A stretch of 47,304 nt of DNA from a virus, in the IMG/VR virus record IMGVR_UViG_3300017917_001210, positions 1 through 47,304 of that record, one strand, 5' to 3'. Numbering within the stretch: position 1 is the stretch's first letter; every line of letters starts with the position of its first letter. The translations under genes were made by a program, and so were the position numbers. The notes beneath the pieces were generated by a model that worked only from the letters and a program-made list of their open reading frames with translations, was not told where the DNA came from and did no database searches. This document shows positions 15,984 to 24,120 of the stretch, one piece after another.

Positions 15984-16139
15984 CCGTTTTTAGGGCACTT
16001 TTTGCTAGGTTAGTGCCCGCTAACCCCTAGTGTTTATGGGCTCAAAAAGTAGTACTTTTGTTAACCTTTAGCATGTTGCTTTTTTGCAACGATTTTACCC
16101 CAGGTTTTGATATGGTTAAATAGTATATTAAGAGCAATT
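15984..16139. other. Intergenic region with hairpins
   Basis: This divergent gap holds a 7-bp inverted repeat GGGCACT / AGTGCCC (15993-15999, 16012-16018), an AAAAAGTAGTACTTTT palindrome near 16045, and GTTGC-TTTTTT-GCAAC (16075-16090). They could be operators or transcript hairpins. I see no small gene or tRNA. Confidence 0.4.
16117..16122 (+). promoter_or_regulatory. T4-late-like promoter element TAAATA
   Basis: ATGGTTAAATAGTATA lies 17 bases before the ATG at 16140, leaving a very short leader. Confidence 0.5.
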
Positions 16140-16595
16140 ATGGCCATTGACGCAAACACATATCCCAACTCGGGCGGGTTAATACTTAACCAGTTCCTCG
16201 GAGTATTCGCAAACACAGAATCAGAGAGCGACTCTACTGGTGCCCTACAGGTATGGGGTGGCGCAGCTATCAAGAAAAACCTGTACGTGGCTGGCAACCT
16301 TACCATTGCCAATGCAGCAGCGTTCACGGGAAATATTTCTACCAATGGTAACTTGAGCATTCTTGGCAATATTTCTTCTGGCAATGTAACCACCGGCAAA
16401 GTTACTGCAACCACAGCCAGCATTGTCACCGTGACTGCTGCCAATGTGACTGCTGCCAATGTGATTGCTGCCAATGTGATTGCTGCCAACGGAATAGTAG
16501 CATCTGATCTAATACTAACCAATGTCAACTACGAGGGACGCGGTGCTGTAACAAGAGCTGAGATGTACGCTACCACTGTTGTTTTTGGGTTTTAA
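16140..16595 (+). CDS. Fibre-like protein with VTAAN repeats (151 aa)
   Basis: I chose the ATG at 16140 (MAIDANTYPNSGG); an upstream TTG frame would include the promoter. Residues 30-95 show short beta-rung repeats (NLYVAGNLTIANAAAFTGNIS) typical of trimeric phage fibre shafts. Residues 98-117 are a tandem V-T/I-A-A-N repeat encoded by four 15-bp units. The C-terminal part (RGAVTRAEMYATTVVFGF) may be a cap. It probably belongs to a tail or neck fibre. Confidence 0.7.
   Translation: MAIDANTYPNSGGLILNQFLGVFANTESESDSTGALQVWGGAAIKKNLYVAGNLTIANAAAFTGNISTNGNLSILGNISSGNVTTGKVTATTASIVTVTAANVTAANVIAANVIAANGIVASDLILTNVNYEGRGAVTRAEMYATTVVFGF
16431..16490 (+). repeat. Four tandem 15-bp repeats
   Basis: Four units of the form GTGAYTGCTGCCAAY lie head to tail inside the fibre gene and encode VTAAN, VTAAN, VIAAN, VIAAN. 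The third and fourth differ from the first two by one base, and the last also ends in C. Confidence 0.9.
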
Positions 16596-16610
16596 TAAGT
16601 CATATTCAGC

Positions 16611-16616
16611 TAAATA
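16611..16616 (+). promoter_or_regulatory. T4-late-like promoter element TAAATA
   Basis: CAGCTAAATAGCTAAAAGGAAT lies 16 bases before the ATG at 16633. The element sits between two AGCT sequences that could pair in a readthrough transcript. Confidence 0.5.
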
Positions 16617-16632
16617 GCTAAAAGGAATTATC

Positions 16633-16968
16633 ATGAGAGCAGCAGATATTATCAGAGGCGTACTAGACATGCTGGACAATGCAGATCGCCCAATCCATGC
16701 ACAAGGTACTATTGTGTTGGGTCCAAAACCAGACAGTGAAGTTGAGCAGCAGGACCCTGTTGATGACTCTGAGCTGGTGCGCATGAAACAGATTGCTGGA
16801 TTGTTAGATAATGATCCTCCAGGTCAGTACGAAAATGAGCCAAATGAAAAATATGCAGGTGTTGACTCAGTTATTTCTGGAGGCGATGATGTACACAAAG
16901 AAAAGAATCCAGCAGATATTAGAACCAATGCTCCTAGTATGTTTCCCGGATTTCAGGCTAGGATGTAA
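16633..16968 (+). CDS. Small conserved phage protein (111 aa)
   Basis: The start is supported by AAAGGAATT upstream. The protein begins MRAADIIRGVLDMLDN, a short amphipathic helix of the same type as other virion-associated proteins here, followed by an acidic, Pro/Asn-rich and probably disordered region, and ends MFPGFQARM. No catalytic motif is present. Location among fibre genes suggests a virion or assembly role, which is inference. Confidence 0.6.
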   Translation: MRAADIIRGVLDMLDNADRPIHAQGTIVLGPKPDSEVEQQDPVDDSELVRMKQIAGLLDNDPPGQYENEPNEKYAGVDSVISGGDDVHKEKNPADIRTNAPSMFPGFQARM

Positions 16969-16970
16969 CA

Positions 16971-17831
16971 ATGGCCAATGTTACAATCACAGTTCAAAGT
17001 TTATTGAACACTGCGGCGTATGACAGTTACACCATTGACAACGGACAAACCGTTAATCAGTTAAAAACTGTAATCAATGCTGCACAGGGGTTTAACAGCG
17101 CCTGGTATGACGTGGTCAATGGCAATGTGCTAACAGGTACCAGCACATTGAGTGCGCTGGGTATTACAACAGGCACAGCATTAAAAACACACAACAAGAT
17201 TTCAAGATTGGCCACAAGAGAACTTCGCCAAAAAGCCAAGTTGGATCTTGCGGCCCTGGATCGTGCAGATTCAAGCAACCCCCGTGCCACATATGATTTA
17301 ACATTGTTGCCCACACAGTTTGATAGCAATGCAGTTGTTAACAATCCCAACGCCGGCGGATTGGTTCTTGGTCGTCCTTGGATTGCAACAGTGTCTACCT
17401 TTACATTCTATGAAGCATTCGGAACAACCAGTACAATATCAACCACACAGTATGTGAGTGGCAATAAGATTTACGCTGAATCATCGACTTACGATGTTCC
17501 TAGTTATCAAAATGCCAGGATCGTGGTCAACGACATCATAGTGGCAAACACAGCTTTGCGTGGACATACCCTGGTGGTGCTAGACTCAAATGGTGATGTT
17601 GTTACTGGTCCTACTCAGTATGACACTTATATTAGTTCTGCGAATGTTGCTGCATTGGCATCAGCTTTAACCAGCGTGACCAGCAGTAACATTGTGGTGT
17701 TAGTGGTCTATGATGCATCAGCAGCAAATGCCGCAGTGCGTTCAGCAATCAACACAGGATACGGTTCAACAAATGCCAATACCTGGACAGCAGAAAGACG
17801 CAGTCACATCTTTATTGGTATAAAAGCATAA
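16971..17831 (+). CDS. Fibre-associated protein with ILEI/FAM3-type domain (286 aa)
   Basis: Residues 1-75 look like a small ubiquitin-like beta-grasp domain (VTITVQSLLN, then GQTVNQLKTVI). Residues 180-286 (ALRGHTLVVLDSNGDVV, then DTY, then NIVVLVVYDASAANA, ending RRSHIFIGIKA) follow the order of conserved elements of the ILEI/FAM3 domain, a carbohydrate-associated fold found in animals and in some phage fibres. It probably decorates a tail fibre or binds host glycans. It overlaps the next fibre gene by one base. Confidence 0.7.
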   Translation: MANVTITVQSLLNTAAYDSYTIDNGQTVNQLKTVINAAQGFNSAWYDVVNGNVLTGTSTLSALGITTGTALKTHNKISRLATRELRQKAKLDLAALDRADSSNPRATYDLTLLPTQFDSNAVVNNPNAGGLVLGRPWIATVSTFTFYEAFGTTSTISTTQYVSGNKIYAESSTYDVPSYQNARIVVNDIIVANTALRGHTLVVLDSNGDVVTGPTQYDTYISSANVAALASALTSVTSSNIVVLVVYDASAANAAVRSAINTGYGSTNANTWTAERRSHIFIGIKA

Positions 17832-19456
17832 TGGCACTTCCAAATAGAAATAACACCACTGACTATGTGCATCCGCAGGAAACAAACCTGCTGAATCTGC
17901 ACAAGGCCATGGAGTACGACCTTGGTGGCAAGCCCATGATTCGCGTTGCTGCAAAGTTATCTGGTCCTGGTATTGCCGGGCAGGTATCAGCGTTTGGCGA
18001 ACCTTTAGCAATTAGCCCTACCGCAGTTATTCAGCTAGACGGTATCTACGGCACCACTACTGATGTGATACAAACTTATACCAGTGGCACCGGATCAGTG
18101 GCCAATTCAGTTGCGGGCATGTTCCATGTGAGTTCAGGAACCACGCAAGGTGGATATGGTGTGTTGCGTAGCAAACGATTCATGCGCTATCGTCCCGGAC
18201 AAGGTATTGTGACAAGATTCACTGCAGAATTTACCACGGGCGTGGCTGGTAGCAGTCAGTTCGCTGGCCTGGCCAATCAAGAAAACAGACTGCAATTTGG
18301 TTATGATGGCGACAAGTTTGGTATTGTGCGAAGCACCGGTGGTCGAGCAACTATTTTATTAATGACCATGACCGCAGCACCCAATGCATCGCAAACTGCT
18401 ACCATTACCTTAAACGGTGTTGCCTATACTGTGGCCTTAACAAACAGTACCGTAGACCAAGCAGTGGTAGCAATAACCAATCGTGTAGGCGGCTACGGTG
18501 GTTGGTTGTTCCAACAAACTGATGGTGCCATGTTATGGTTAGCACCCACACTAGGTCCCATGAACGGCACATTCAGTTTTACCAGCACCGGTAATGCCAC
18601 TGCCACCTTTGAAGTCAAACAAGCAGGTATAGCACAAACCAACTACTGGACCTATCAAACGGATTGGAACATTGACCGCATGGATGGCAGTAATACTATT
18701 GATACCAATCCCAGTGGCATGACCCTGGATCCTACCAAACTAAATGTGTATCAGATTGCCATGCGTTGGCTAGGAGCCGGAACAATCAGTTATGCACTGG
18801 AGGATCAAGCATCAGGAACCTTGGTGTATGTTCACCGTGAGCACTATACCAATCAACATAATAGACCACACATAGACAATCCCAGTTTCAAAATAGCCTA
18901 CACGGCTGTAAACACCACTAATACCGCAAACCTAACTGTTCGAGGTGCCAGCATGTATGGTGCCGTGGAAGGTACCATATTCCAAAACGAATTGACACGT
19001 TCTTGGTCCACATCAAAAAGCGGACTCGCACAAAATGTCACGCACCACATGATGAGCATTAAAAACTCAGTGGTCACAAACGGCCTGGCTGGTGCCAACA
19101 ACGGTAACTATGTGCTCAACACCAAAGAAGCCATTATCAAAAGTTTAAGCGTGTCAGTGCAAAGCACAGACCCGTCACAGGTGTTTTTGTTTTTTGAACC
19201 CACGAGTTTTAGTAGCACATACACATACTTTAACATTCCTTACACCAATGAAGTGCATGCTGTAGATACTGGCACATTTAACAGTGCCATTGACACTCCC
19301 ATCTACACCGGACTGCTGGCTATTAATGGAACAGTCAACATCGATCTAAGTGCCTATCGTATCACAGTCCCGCCAGGCAGTTGGGTTAGCATAGCGGTTC
19401 GTAGTACCAATTCTGTGACACAGGCCACAGTGGCCCTGACTTGGTCAGAAGATTAA
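17831..19456 (+). CDS. Large virion protein, fibre or adhesin (541 aa)
   Basis: The ATG shares its A with the TAA of the previous gene. The protein is beta-rich and contains many Thr, Asn and Gly residues, with no signal peptide, membrane helix or clustered cysteines. Segments such as VLRSKRFMRYRPGQGIVTRFTAEF and YWTYQTDWNIDRMDG suggest jelly-roll-like domains of the kind seen in phage receptor-binding proteins. No catalytic site is evident. Coupling to the ILEI-domain gene suggests that the two act in the same fibre. Confidence 0.65.
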   Translation: MALPNRNNTTDYVHPQETNLLNLHKAMEYDLGGKPMIRVAAKLSGPGIAGQVSAFGEPLAISPTAVIQLDGIYGTTTDVIQTYTSGTGSVANSVAGMFHVSSGTTQGGYGVLRSKRFMRYRPGQGIVTRFTAEFTTGVAGSSQFAGLANQENRLQFGYDGDKFGIVRSTGGRATILLMTMTAAPNASQTATITLNGVAYTVALTNSTVDQAVVAITNRVGGYGGWLFQQTDGAMLWLAPTLGPMNGTFSFTSTGNATATFEVKQAGIAQTNYWTYQTDWNIDRMDGSNTIDTNPSGMTLDPTKLNVYQIAMRWLGAGTISYALEDQASGTLVYVHREHYTNQHNRPHIDNPSFKIAYTAVNTTNTANLTVRGASMYGAVEGTIFQNELTRSWSTSKSGLAQNVTHHMMSIKNSVVTNGLAGANNGNYVLNTKEAIIKSLSVSVQSTDPSQVFLFFEPTSFSSTYTYFNIPYTNEVHAVDTGTFNSAIDTPIYTGLLAINGTVNIDLSAYRITVPPGSWVSIAVRSTNSVTQATVALTWSED

Positions 19457-19466
19457 ACCATTTCTC

Positions 19467-19520
19467 TTGCATTGCCCCAAACAATCTAGTATAATTTATC
19501 CTAATAATCTTAGGTAAATA
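19467..19520 (+). promoter_or_regulatory. Sigma70-type promoter and TAAATA late element
   Basis: TTGCAT at 19467-19472, 17 bases, TATAAT at 19490-19495. TAAATA follows at 19515-19520, seven bases before the ATG at 19528, so a late transcript would be nearly leaderless. Confidence 0.6.
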
Positions 19521-19527
19521 CACTTCT

Positions 19528-21501
19528 ATGATATTTGGATATCTCATTCTTTTGATTGCAGTACTAATATCTGCAATCGCTGCCTACTATTCGGTTGTGG
19601 GTCTTACTGCTATCTTTGCTGCCGCTGTTGTGCCTGTTATGATCATGGGCGGCGCACTGGAAGCAGGTAAGATTGTGGCCACAGTTTGGCTACACAATAA
19701 CTGGAAGCGAGCAGGCTACGCATTCAAACTGTATCTTGTGCCTGCTATCATATTCCTCATGCTGCTGACTAGCATGGGTATCTTTGGATTCCTATCAAAG
19801 GCACACGGTGACCAAAGTCTAGTATCGGGTGACGCAATGGCCAAAGTTGCCATTTACGATGAAAAGATCAAAATAGCAAAGGACAATATTGATGCGAACA
19901 GGAAGGCGCTTAAACAGATGGATGAAGCTGTGGACCAAGTTATGGGTCGAAGCAGTGATGAAAAAGGTGCCGACAAAGCTGTTCAAATTAGACGCAGTCA
20001 ACAAAAAGAACGTGTCAGACTTCAATCCGAGATCCAAGCCGAACAGAAAACTATTACCGCCCTTAGTGAAGAATCTGCACCGCTTCGCGCCGAGTTCCGC
20101 AAAGTGGAAGCAGAAGTTGGTCCAATCAAATACATTGCGGCCTTAATCTACGGAGACGAAGCCAGCCAGAACATGCTAGAAGCCGCTGTGCGCTGGGTGA
20201 TCATTCTAATCGTTATTGTATTTGATCCATTGGCACTATGTTTGATTCTAGCTGCTAACAAACAACTGGAGTGGGTACAGGACGAGCGTAACAAAAAAGA
20301 TCAAGAATTCAATGACAAGTATGTTGAATTAAAAACAGAAGAACCCAAAGAATTCAGTTTGTTCCAATGGTCCAAACCCCCAGAAGAAATCGAGGATGAT
20401 GAGCCTCCACCCGAGGCGTTGGTAAAACTGTTTCAGGATGGCATGGAAACAAAAGAACCAGATCCAGTGGATCATGGCAACTGCCCAAAGTGCGAAACTC
20501 CAATAATAAATGCTCCAGGCATTGGTTTGTTCTGTCCAAACAAAGAATGCGATGTAGTTGACAACATAATTGGTGCCAGAGAAGAAATTGAAAACAAACA
20601 GCTGGAAGAATTTTTCTGGCGTGGTCGCATGATTGCCAAAGGGCTAGATGCTGACGAAACTGCTAGAAATGCAGAACAAGCCAATGCCCTACTTGCTGAA
20701 GTTGAAGCACCGGAGCCTGATGTCGACTCAGTTGTTGAACAAGCGCAACAGCTTGAGCAGTTTGAAAAATCCATTGCAACTCTTGAACAACAAAAAACAG
20801 TTCTAGAACAAGAGCGTGATGCACTAACAGATGCACTGAACACCTTGGCAACAGAGTACGAACGAGTAAACAATCGTCTACCAGATGTTGAACAGTATCG
20901 CAATCAACTGCAAGAAGAATTGAATGCAAAGAATGCAGAACTAGAAGTGGTTAATGCTGCCAAGTCTGCGGCCGAACACCAGTCCATGACACTAACAGAG
21001 CAGCTGGAATCTGTGTCTGCTGAAAAGGCGCAGGTTGAAACACAAGTCCAACAAATGCAACAGTGGGTAACTCAACTGGAGCAGGATCTGCGTGAAGCCA
21101 TTCAAATTGCACATGATAAAAGTGTAGAATTAGAAACGCTCAAAGAACTCACTGCTGAGCCTGTCGAAGAGCAAACAGGACCAGACCTGTTGGACTTTAT
21201 TGCACAACCAGATGATCCAGAAGGCACGGACACTCGTGCCACCTTTGGCACAGAGTTTCCACGCAATCAAAAGAAAGGCGACATGTTCTTGAGAGTGGAC
21301 TATCTACCACCAAGACTGTTCAAATGGAATGGTACCAAGTGGATTGAGATTGACAGAGCTCAAACAGATCGCTATGCTTATGATCAAGCCTACATTCAGA
21401 TGCTGGTAGAAAAACTACAACGTGGGGAGTATGATCCCGACGACCTCAATGACACAGAGCGAGCTCAAGTGGCTGCTTATCTCAACAATCCGGCCGCCTG
21501 A
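19528..21501 (+). CDS. Membrane protein with zinc ribbon and long coiled coil (657 aa)
   Basis: Three hydrophobic helices lie within residues 1-90 and a fourth at about 222-243, separated by a charged coiled coil. A zinc ribbon follows: Cys319, Cys322, Cys336 and Cys341. Residues 390-550 form a second long, Glu/Gln-rich coiled coil. The C-terminal segment around GDMFLRVDYLPPRLFKWNGTKWIEID looks like a small beta domain. The protein is probably anchored in the host inner membrane with its large C-terminal part in the cytoplasm. The function is unknown to me; membrane organisation of phage processes is one possibility. Confidence 0.7.
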   Translation: MIFGYLILLIAVLISAIAAYYSVVGLTAIFAAAVVPVMIMGGALEAGKIVATVWLHNNWKRAGYAFKLYLVPAIIFLMLLTSMGIFGFLSKAHGDQSLVSGDAMAKVAIYDEKIKIAKDNIDANRKALKQMDEAVDQVMGRSSDEKGADKAVQIRRSQQKERVRLQSEIQAEQKTITALSEESAPLRAEFRKVEAEVGPIKYIAALIYGDEASQNMLEAAVRWVIILIVIVFDPLALCLILAANKQLEWVQDERNKKDQEFNDKYVELKTEEPKEFSLFQWSKPPEEIEDDEPPPEALVKLFQDGMETKEPDPVDHGNCPKCETPIINAPGIGLFCPNKECDVVDNIIGAREEIENKQLEEFFWRGRMIAKGLDADETARNAEQANALLAEVEAPEPDVDSVVEQAQQLEQFEKSIATLEQQKTVLEQERDALTDALNTLATEYERVNNRLPDVEQYRNQLQEELNAKNAELEVVNAAKSAAEHQSMTLTEQLESVSAEKAQVETQVQQMQQWVTQLEQDLREAIQIAHDKSVELETLKELTAEPVEEQTGPDLLDFIAQPDDPEGTDTRATFGTEFPRNQKKGDMFLRVDYLPPRLFKWNGTKWIEIDRAQTDRYAYDQAYIQMLVEKLQRGEYDPDDLNDTERAQVAAYLNNPAA

Positions 21502-21854
21502 TGCACAGTAATTTTATTACACCGCCAGACCTAGTTGACAACGATCTTCCTACAGTGCTCATGATTGATGCTGCGTGGGACGATGTTGAAAACATAGCCT
21601 TGTTTTGTCAGAACAGCAAACGCTGTTATAATGTGTATCTGTACACTGACATCATGTTTGATGCAGAGTGGCTCGGAGACGCAGTAAAACGTGCTCATGC
21701 TATTATTCTAAACTCTGCTGAAAGTGGTTGCACACAGGACAAGAATCGTTTGCTAAAAGATCCTCGAACCTGGTACTATGGACCAAACAACTATCTAGGC
21801 AACACCAACCAATTGCGTAACCCTATAGATTTTTTTATCAAAGACAATGAGTGA
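21501..21854 (+). CDS. Conserved phage protein of unknown function (117 aa)
   Basis: The ATG overlaps the stop of the previous gene (TGATG) and the end overlaps the start of clpX by eight bases, so the three genes are translationally linked. The pattern LPTVLMIDAAWDDVENIALFC, then CYNVYLYTDIMFDAEWLGDAV, then HAIILNSA alternates strands and helices like a Rossmann-type or receiver-like alpha/beta domain. No catalytic motif is clear. Confidence 0.6.
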   Translation: MHSNFITPPDLVDNDLPTVLMIDAAWDDVENIALFCQNSKRCYNVYLYTDIMFDAEWLGDAVKRAHAIILNSAESGCTQDKNRLLKDPRTWYYGPNNYLGNTNQLRNPIDFFIKDNE

Positions 21855-23055
21855 TTCTTCTAATCATGTGCTGTGTAATTTCTGCGGCAAGAGTCGCAGC
21901 GAAGTTGACAAATTGATTGTGGCAAACGACGCCGGCATTTGCAACGAGTGTATTGAGTTCTGTGCTGACCTTCTTAGCATGGAACGTGTTAAGAATCTGC
22001 AGTCAGATAAAAAGATCAGCAAGGCCCTGGATCCAGTTAAGATACGCAAATATCTTGACGAGTTTGTGATTGGACAGGACCAAGCCAAGATTAGTCTAGC
22101 AGTGGCAGTGGTAAATCATTACAAGCGTGTGTTCTTTGAACCAGAAATCGAAGTAGAAAAAAGCAATCTGCTCATACACGGACCAACAGGTTCAGGCAAA
22201 ACACTGCTGGCAAAAACTGTGGCCAAGTATCTCAATGTGCCATTTGTGATTGCAGACGCCACAACACTAACACAGGCAGGGTATGTGGGCGATGATGTAG
22301 AAAGTGTGATCAGTAGACTACTGAGTGCAGCCGATAACGATGTTGAAAAGTGCCAACAGGGCATTGTTTTCATAGATGAAATTGATAAAATTGGTCGTAA
22401 AAGTGAAAGCAGCAACTTGCATCGTGATGTGGGCGGCGAAGGTGTACAACAGGCTCTGCTCAAGTTGGTAGAGGGTACTGTGTGTAATGTTACTGTGAAC
22501 AGCGGTAAAAAGCATCCTAGTTTAGACAGTGTGGAAGTAAACACATCAAACATTCTGTTTATTGCAGGTGGAGCGTTTGACGGTCTGGACAAGATTGTGT
22601 CCAGCAGACAAAAAGGCACAGGCATTGGCTTTACCACAGCAGCCACCAGCAGCACCGCAGAGCAGGTAGAAGTGCTGCCCGAAGACCTAATCAAGTTTGG
22701 CATGATTCCAGAGTTTGTGGGACGTTTTCCAATTGCAGTAGGCATTGACGCACTGGATCTAGAAGACCTGACCAGGGTGCTGATTGAACCCAAAAACAGT
22801 TTGATACAACAAATGCAGTGGTACTTTGCCACCGACGGAATACAGTTGGAGTTTGAAGACACTGCTATCCTTACTATTGCGCAAACAGCGTTGGATCGTA
22901 AGGTTGGTGCCCGTGGGCTCAAGGGCATTGTAGAACAAGCATTGATGAGCACCATGTATTCCTTGCAGGAACTCAAGCGCACAGGAATAAGTAAAGTACG
23001 CATAACCAGCGATGTAATAACCAAACAAAAGGAACCGGAATATTTAAAATCATGA
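21847..23055 (+). CDS. clpX: ATP-dependent protease ATP-binding subunit ClpX
   Basis: ClpX unfolds proteins and feeds them to ClpP. All main elements are present in 402 aa: the zinc-binding domain (Cys10, Cys13, Cys32, Cys35), Walker A GPTGSGKT at 112-119, pore loop GYVGD, Walker B with Asp177-Glu178, and the sensor-2 GARGLK. The ClpP-docking IGF tripeptide is kept at 260-262, so it should still bind a ClpP ring. A ClpP gene lies 21 kb downstream. The stop overlaps the ATG of the bS21 gene. Confidence 0.97.
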   Translation: MSDSSNHVLCNFCGKSRSEVDKLIVANDAGICNECIEFCADLLSMERVKNLQSDKKISKALDPVKIRKYLDEFVIGQDQAKISLAVAVVNHYKRVFFEPEIEVEKSNLLIHGPTGSGKTLLAKTVAKYLNVPFVIADATTLTQAGYVGDDVESVISRLLSAADNDVEKCQQGIVFIDEIDKIGRKSESSNLHRDVGGEGVQQALLKLVEGTVCNVTVNSGKKHPSLDSVEVNTSNILFIAGGAFDGLDKIVSSRQKGTGIGFTTAATSSTAEQVEVLPEDLIKFGMIPEFVGRFPIAVGIDALDLEDLTRVLIEPKNSLIQQMQWYFATDGIQLEFEDTAILTIAQTALDRKVGARGLKGIVEQALMSTMYSLQELKRTGISKVRITSDVITKQKEPEYLKS

Positions 23056-23288
23056 AAGATAGACCAAAATTTGTTAACGGCATGACCGTTTTAGTTATCA
23101 ACGACAATGTGGAAAAAGCATTGCGCAAGTTCAAAAAGAAAGTGCAAGAAAGCGGACTCTTGCAGGATCTACGTGCGCGAGAATTCTACGAAAAGCCTAC
23201 CACTGCACGTAAACGTGCTAAAAATTCTGCCAAGCGCCGCTGGCAGAAACGTCTGGAAAGCCAGGCATTGCCTAAAAAACTCTACTGA
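23052..23288 (+). CDS. rpsU: Ribosomal protein bS21 (phage copy, 78 aa)
   Basis: The core (MTVLVINDNVEKALRKFKKK, then REFYEKPTTARKRAK, ending KKLY) matches bacterial bS21, including the near-invariant REFYEKPT-x-x-RKRAK segment. bS21 sits near the anti-Shine-Dalgarno end of 16S rRNA and affects initiation, so a phage copy could favour phage mRNAs. I use the ATG at 23052 that overlaps the clpX stop; the internal ATG at 23082 gives the canonical bS21 N-terminus and is a real alternative. Phage bS21 genes are known in large phages. Confidence 0.95.
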   Translation: MKDRPKFVNGMTVLVINDNVEKALRKFKKKVQESGLLQDLRAREFYEKPTTARKRAKNSAKRRWQKRLESQALPKKLY

Positions 23289-23542
23289 TGTACGTTGAAT
23301 TCCGTTTGCCAACTGGCGCAGGCGGAATGGCTGCTGGGCACTGTGCCGCATTGATCAAACGAAACATTGAAGCATGGGCAGTGAACCATAACATCAAGTA
23401 TAGAACAAAAATAGTCAATTACACTCTTAGACTGAGTTTACTGTCTGAACAGGACTATACTCTTTTTCAATTGAGCTGGAATCCAGATCACCACTGGGCA
23501 CGAGAGTACACATTGGTAGAGCCAATGGCCCAAAAAAATTGA
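23288..23542 (+). CDS. Small conserved phage protein (84 aa)
   Basis: The ATG shares a base with the TGA of the bS21 gene. The protein begins MYVEFRLPTGAGGMAAGHCAALIKRN and has alternating strands and helices with a His-rich segment (NPDHHWAREYTL). I do not recognise the family and see no classical catalytic triad. Co-expression with clpX and rpsU suggests an early host-takeover role, but this is inference. Confidence 0.6.
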   Translation: MYVEFRLPTGAGGMAAGHCAALIKRNIEAWAVNHNIKYRTKIVNYTLRLSLLSEQDYTLFQLSWNPDHHWAREYTLVEPMAQKN

Positions 23543-23569
23543 CTTCTTTCCCTTGATCGTGTATAAATA
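23539..23569 (+). promoter_or_regulatory. Composite promoter of the Hsp20 gene
   Basis: TTGACT at 23539-23544 is followed after 17 bases by TATAAA, which is itself part of a perfect TATAAATA at 23562-23569. The same -10 region can therefore serve host sigma70 and a T4-like late polymerase. Confidence 0.7.
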
Positions 23570-23574
23570 CACAT

Positions 23575-23631
23575 GTAAGATGCCTACGGGGTCTTACCAG
23601 TCATATTTTGCTTAAAGGAGAAAATAAAATG
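23575..23631 (+). promoter_or_regulatory. Possible ROSE/fourU-like RNA thermometer in the Hsp20 leader
   Basis: Hairpin I: GTAAGA (23575-23580) pairs with TCTTAC (23592-23597), with an inner CC-TACG-GG that gives a stable UNCG tetraloop. Hairpin II: TATTTT (23604-23609) pairs with AAAATA (23621-23626), G23610 is bulged, and CTT pairs with GAG across an AAAG loop. Hairpin II contains the Shine-Dalgarno sequence AAGGAG (23615-23620). A bulged G opposite the ribosome site and a UUGCU element are ROSE features. This is manual folding only. Confidence 0.55.
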
Positions 23632-24069
23632 GCTACTATCTTAACTCTTGACCTACCTACCCTGCATCGTCGCTTTATTGGTTTTGACCAATTTTTTGAC
23701 GAACTTGAACGCACGTTCCAAGTGCCCAAGCAGGACAATTACCCACCACACAACGTTATTCGCCAAAGCGAAAATCAGTTCAGCATTGAGCTGGCTGTGG
23801 CAGGCTTTGACGAGGACGAACTAGACGTCAGTTTGAGCAATCGTGTGCTAACCATTAAAGGTGAGCGTAAACCACGAGCAGCAACTGAGTCATGGGAATA
23901 CTTGCATCGTGGCATCGCCAGTCGCGATTTTGAACGCACCTTTCCATTGAACGACAATGTGGAAGTACGTGCCGTGACTGTGCGCAATGGCATCATGACT
24001 GTGAATCTGGAACTACTGGTTCCGGAGGAACAAAAAGCCAAAAAGATTGCAATTACGTTTGCCAAGTAA
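23629..24069 (+). CDS. Small heat shock protein (Hsp20/IbpA-like, 146 aa)
   Basis: I chose the ATG at 23629 (MATILTLDLPTLHRRFIGFD), eight bases after AAGGAG. The N-terminus with FIGFDQFFDELER and the alpha-crystallin domain (NQFSIELAVAGFDEDELDV, LTIKGER, HRGIASRDFERTFPL) are close to the IbpA/HspH family of bacteria. The protein binds unfolding proteins without ATP. It stands alone between a strong promoter and a terminator, and its leader may be temperature-sensitive. Confidence 0.95.
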   Translation: MATILTLDLPTLHRRFIGFDQFFDELERTFQVPKQDNYPPHNVIRQSENQFSIELAVAGFDEDELDVSLSNRVLTIKGERKPRAATESWEYLHRGIASRDFERTFPLNDNVEVRAVTVRNGIMTVNLELLVPEEQKAKKIAITFAK

Positions 24070-24074
24070 TATAA

Positions 24075-24106
24075 TAGTGGCTGCTAACCATGCAGCCACT
24101 ATTTTT
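24075..24106 (+). terminator. Strong rho-independent terminator
   Basis: A 10-bp stem TAGTGGCTGC / GCAGCCACTA with loop TAACCAT is followed by TTTTT. It closes the Hsp20 unit. Confidence 0.92.
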
Positions 24107-24120
24107 AATCGCGAGGAATT

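Noticed and set aside
22119-23024. A 301-codon open frame antisense to clpX
   Set aside because: Its translation is Ser/Cys/Leu-rich without domain logic and it mirrors the conserved ClpX frame; no ribosome site or promoter supports it.
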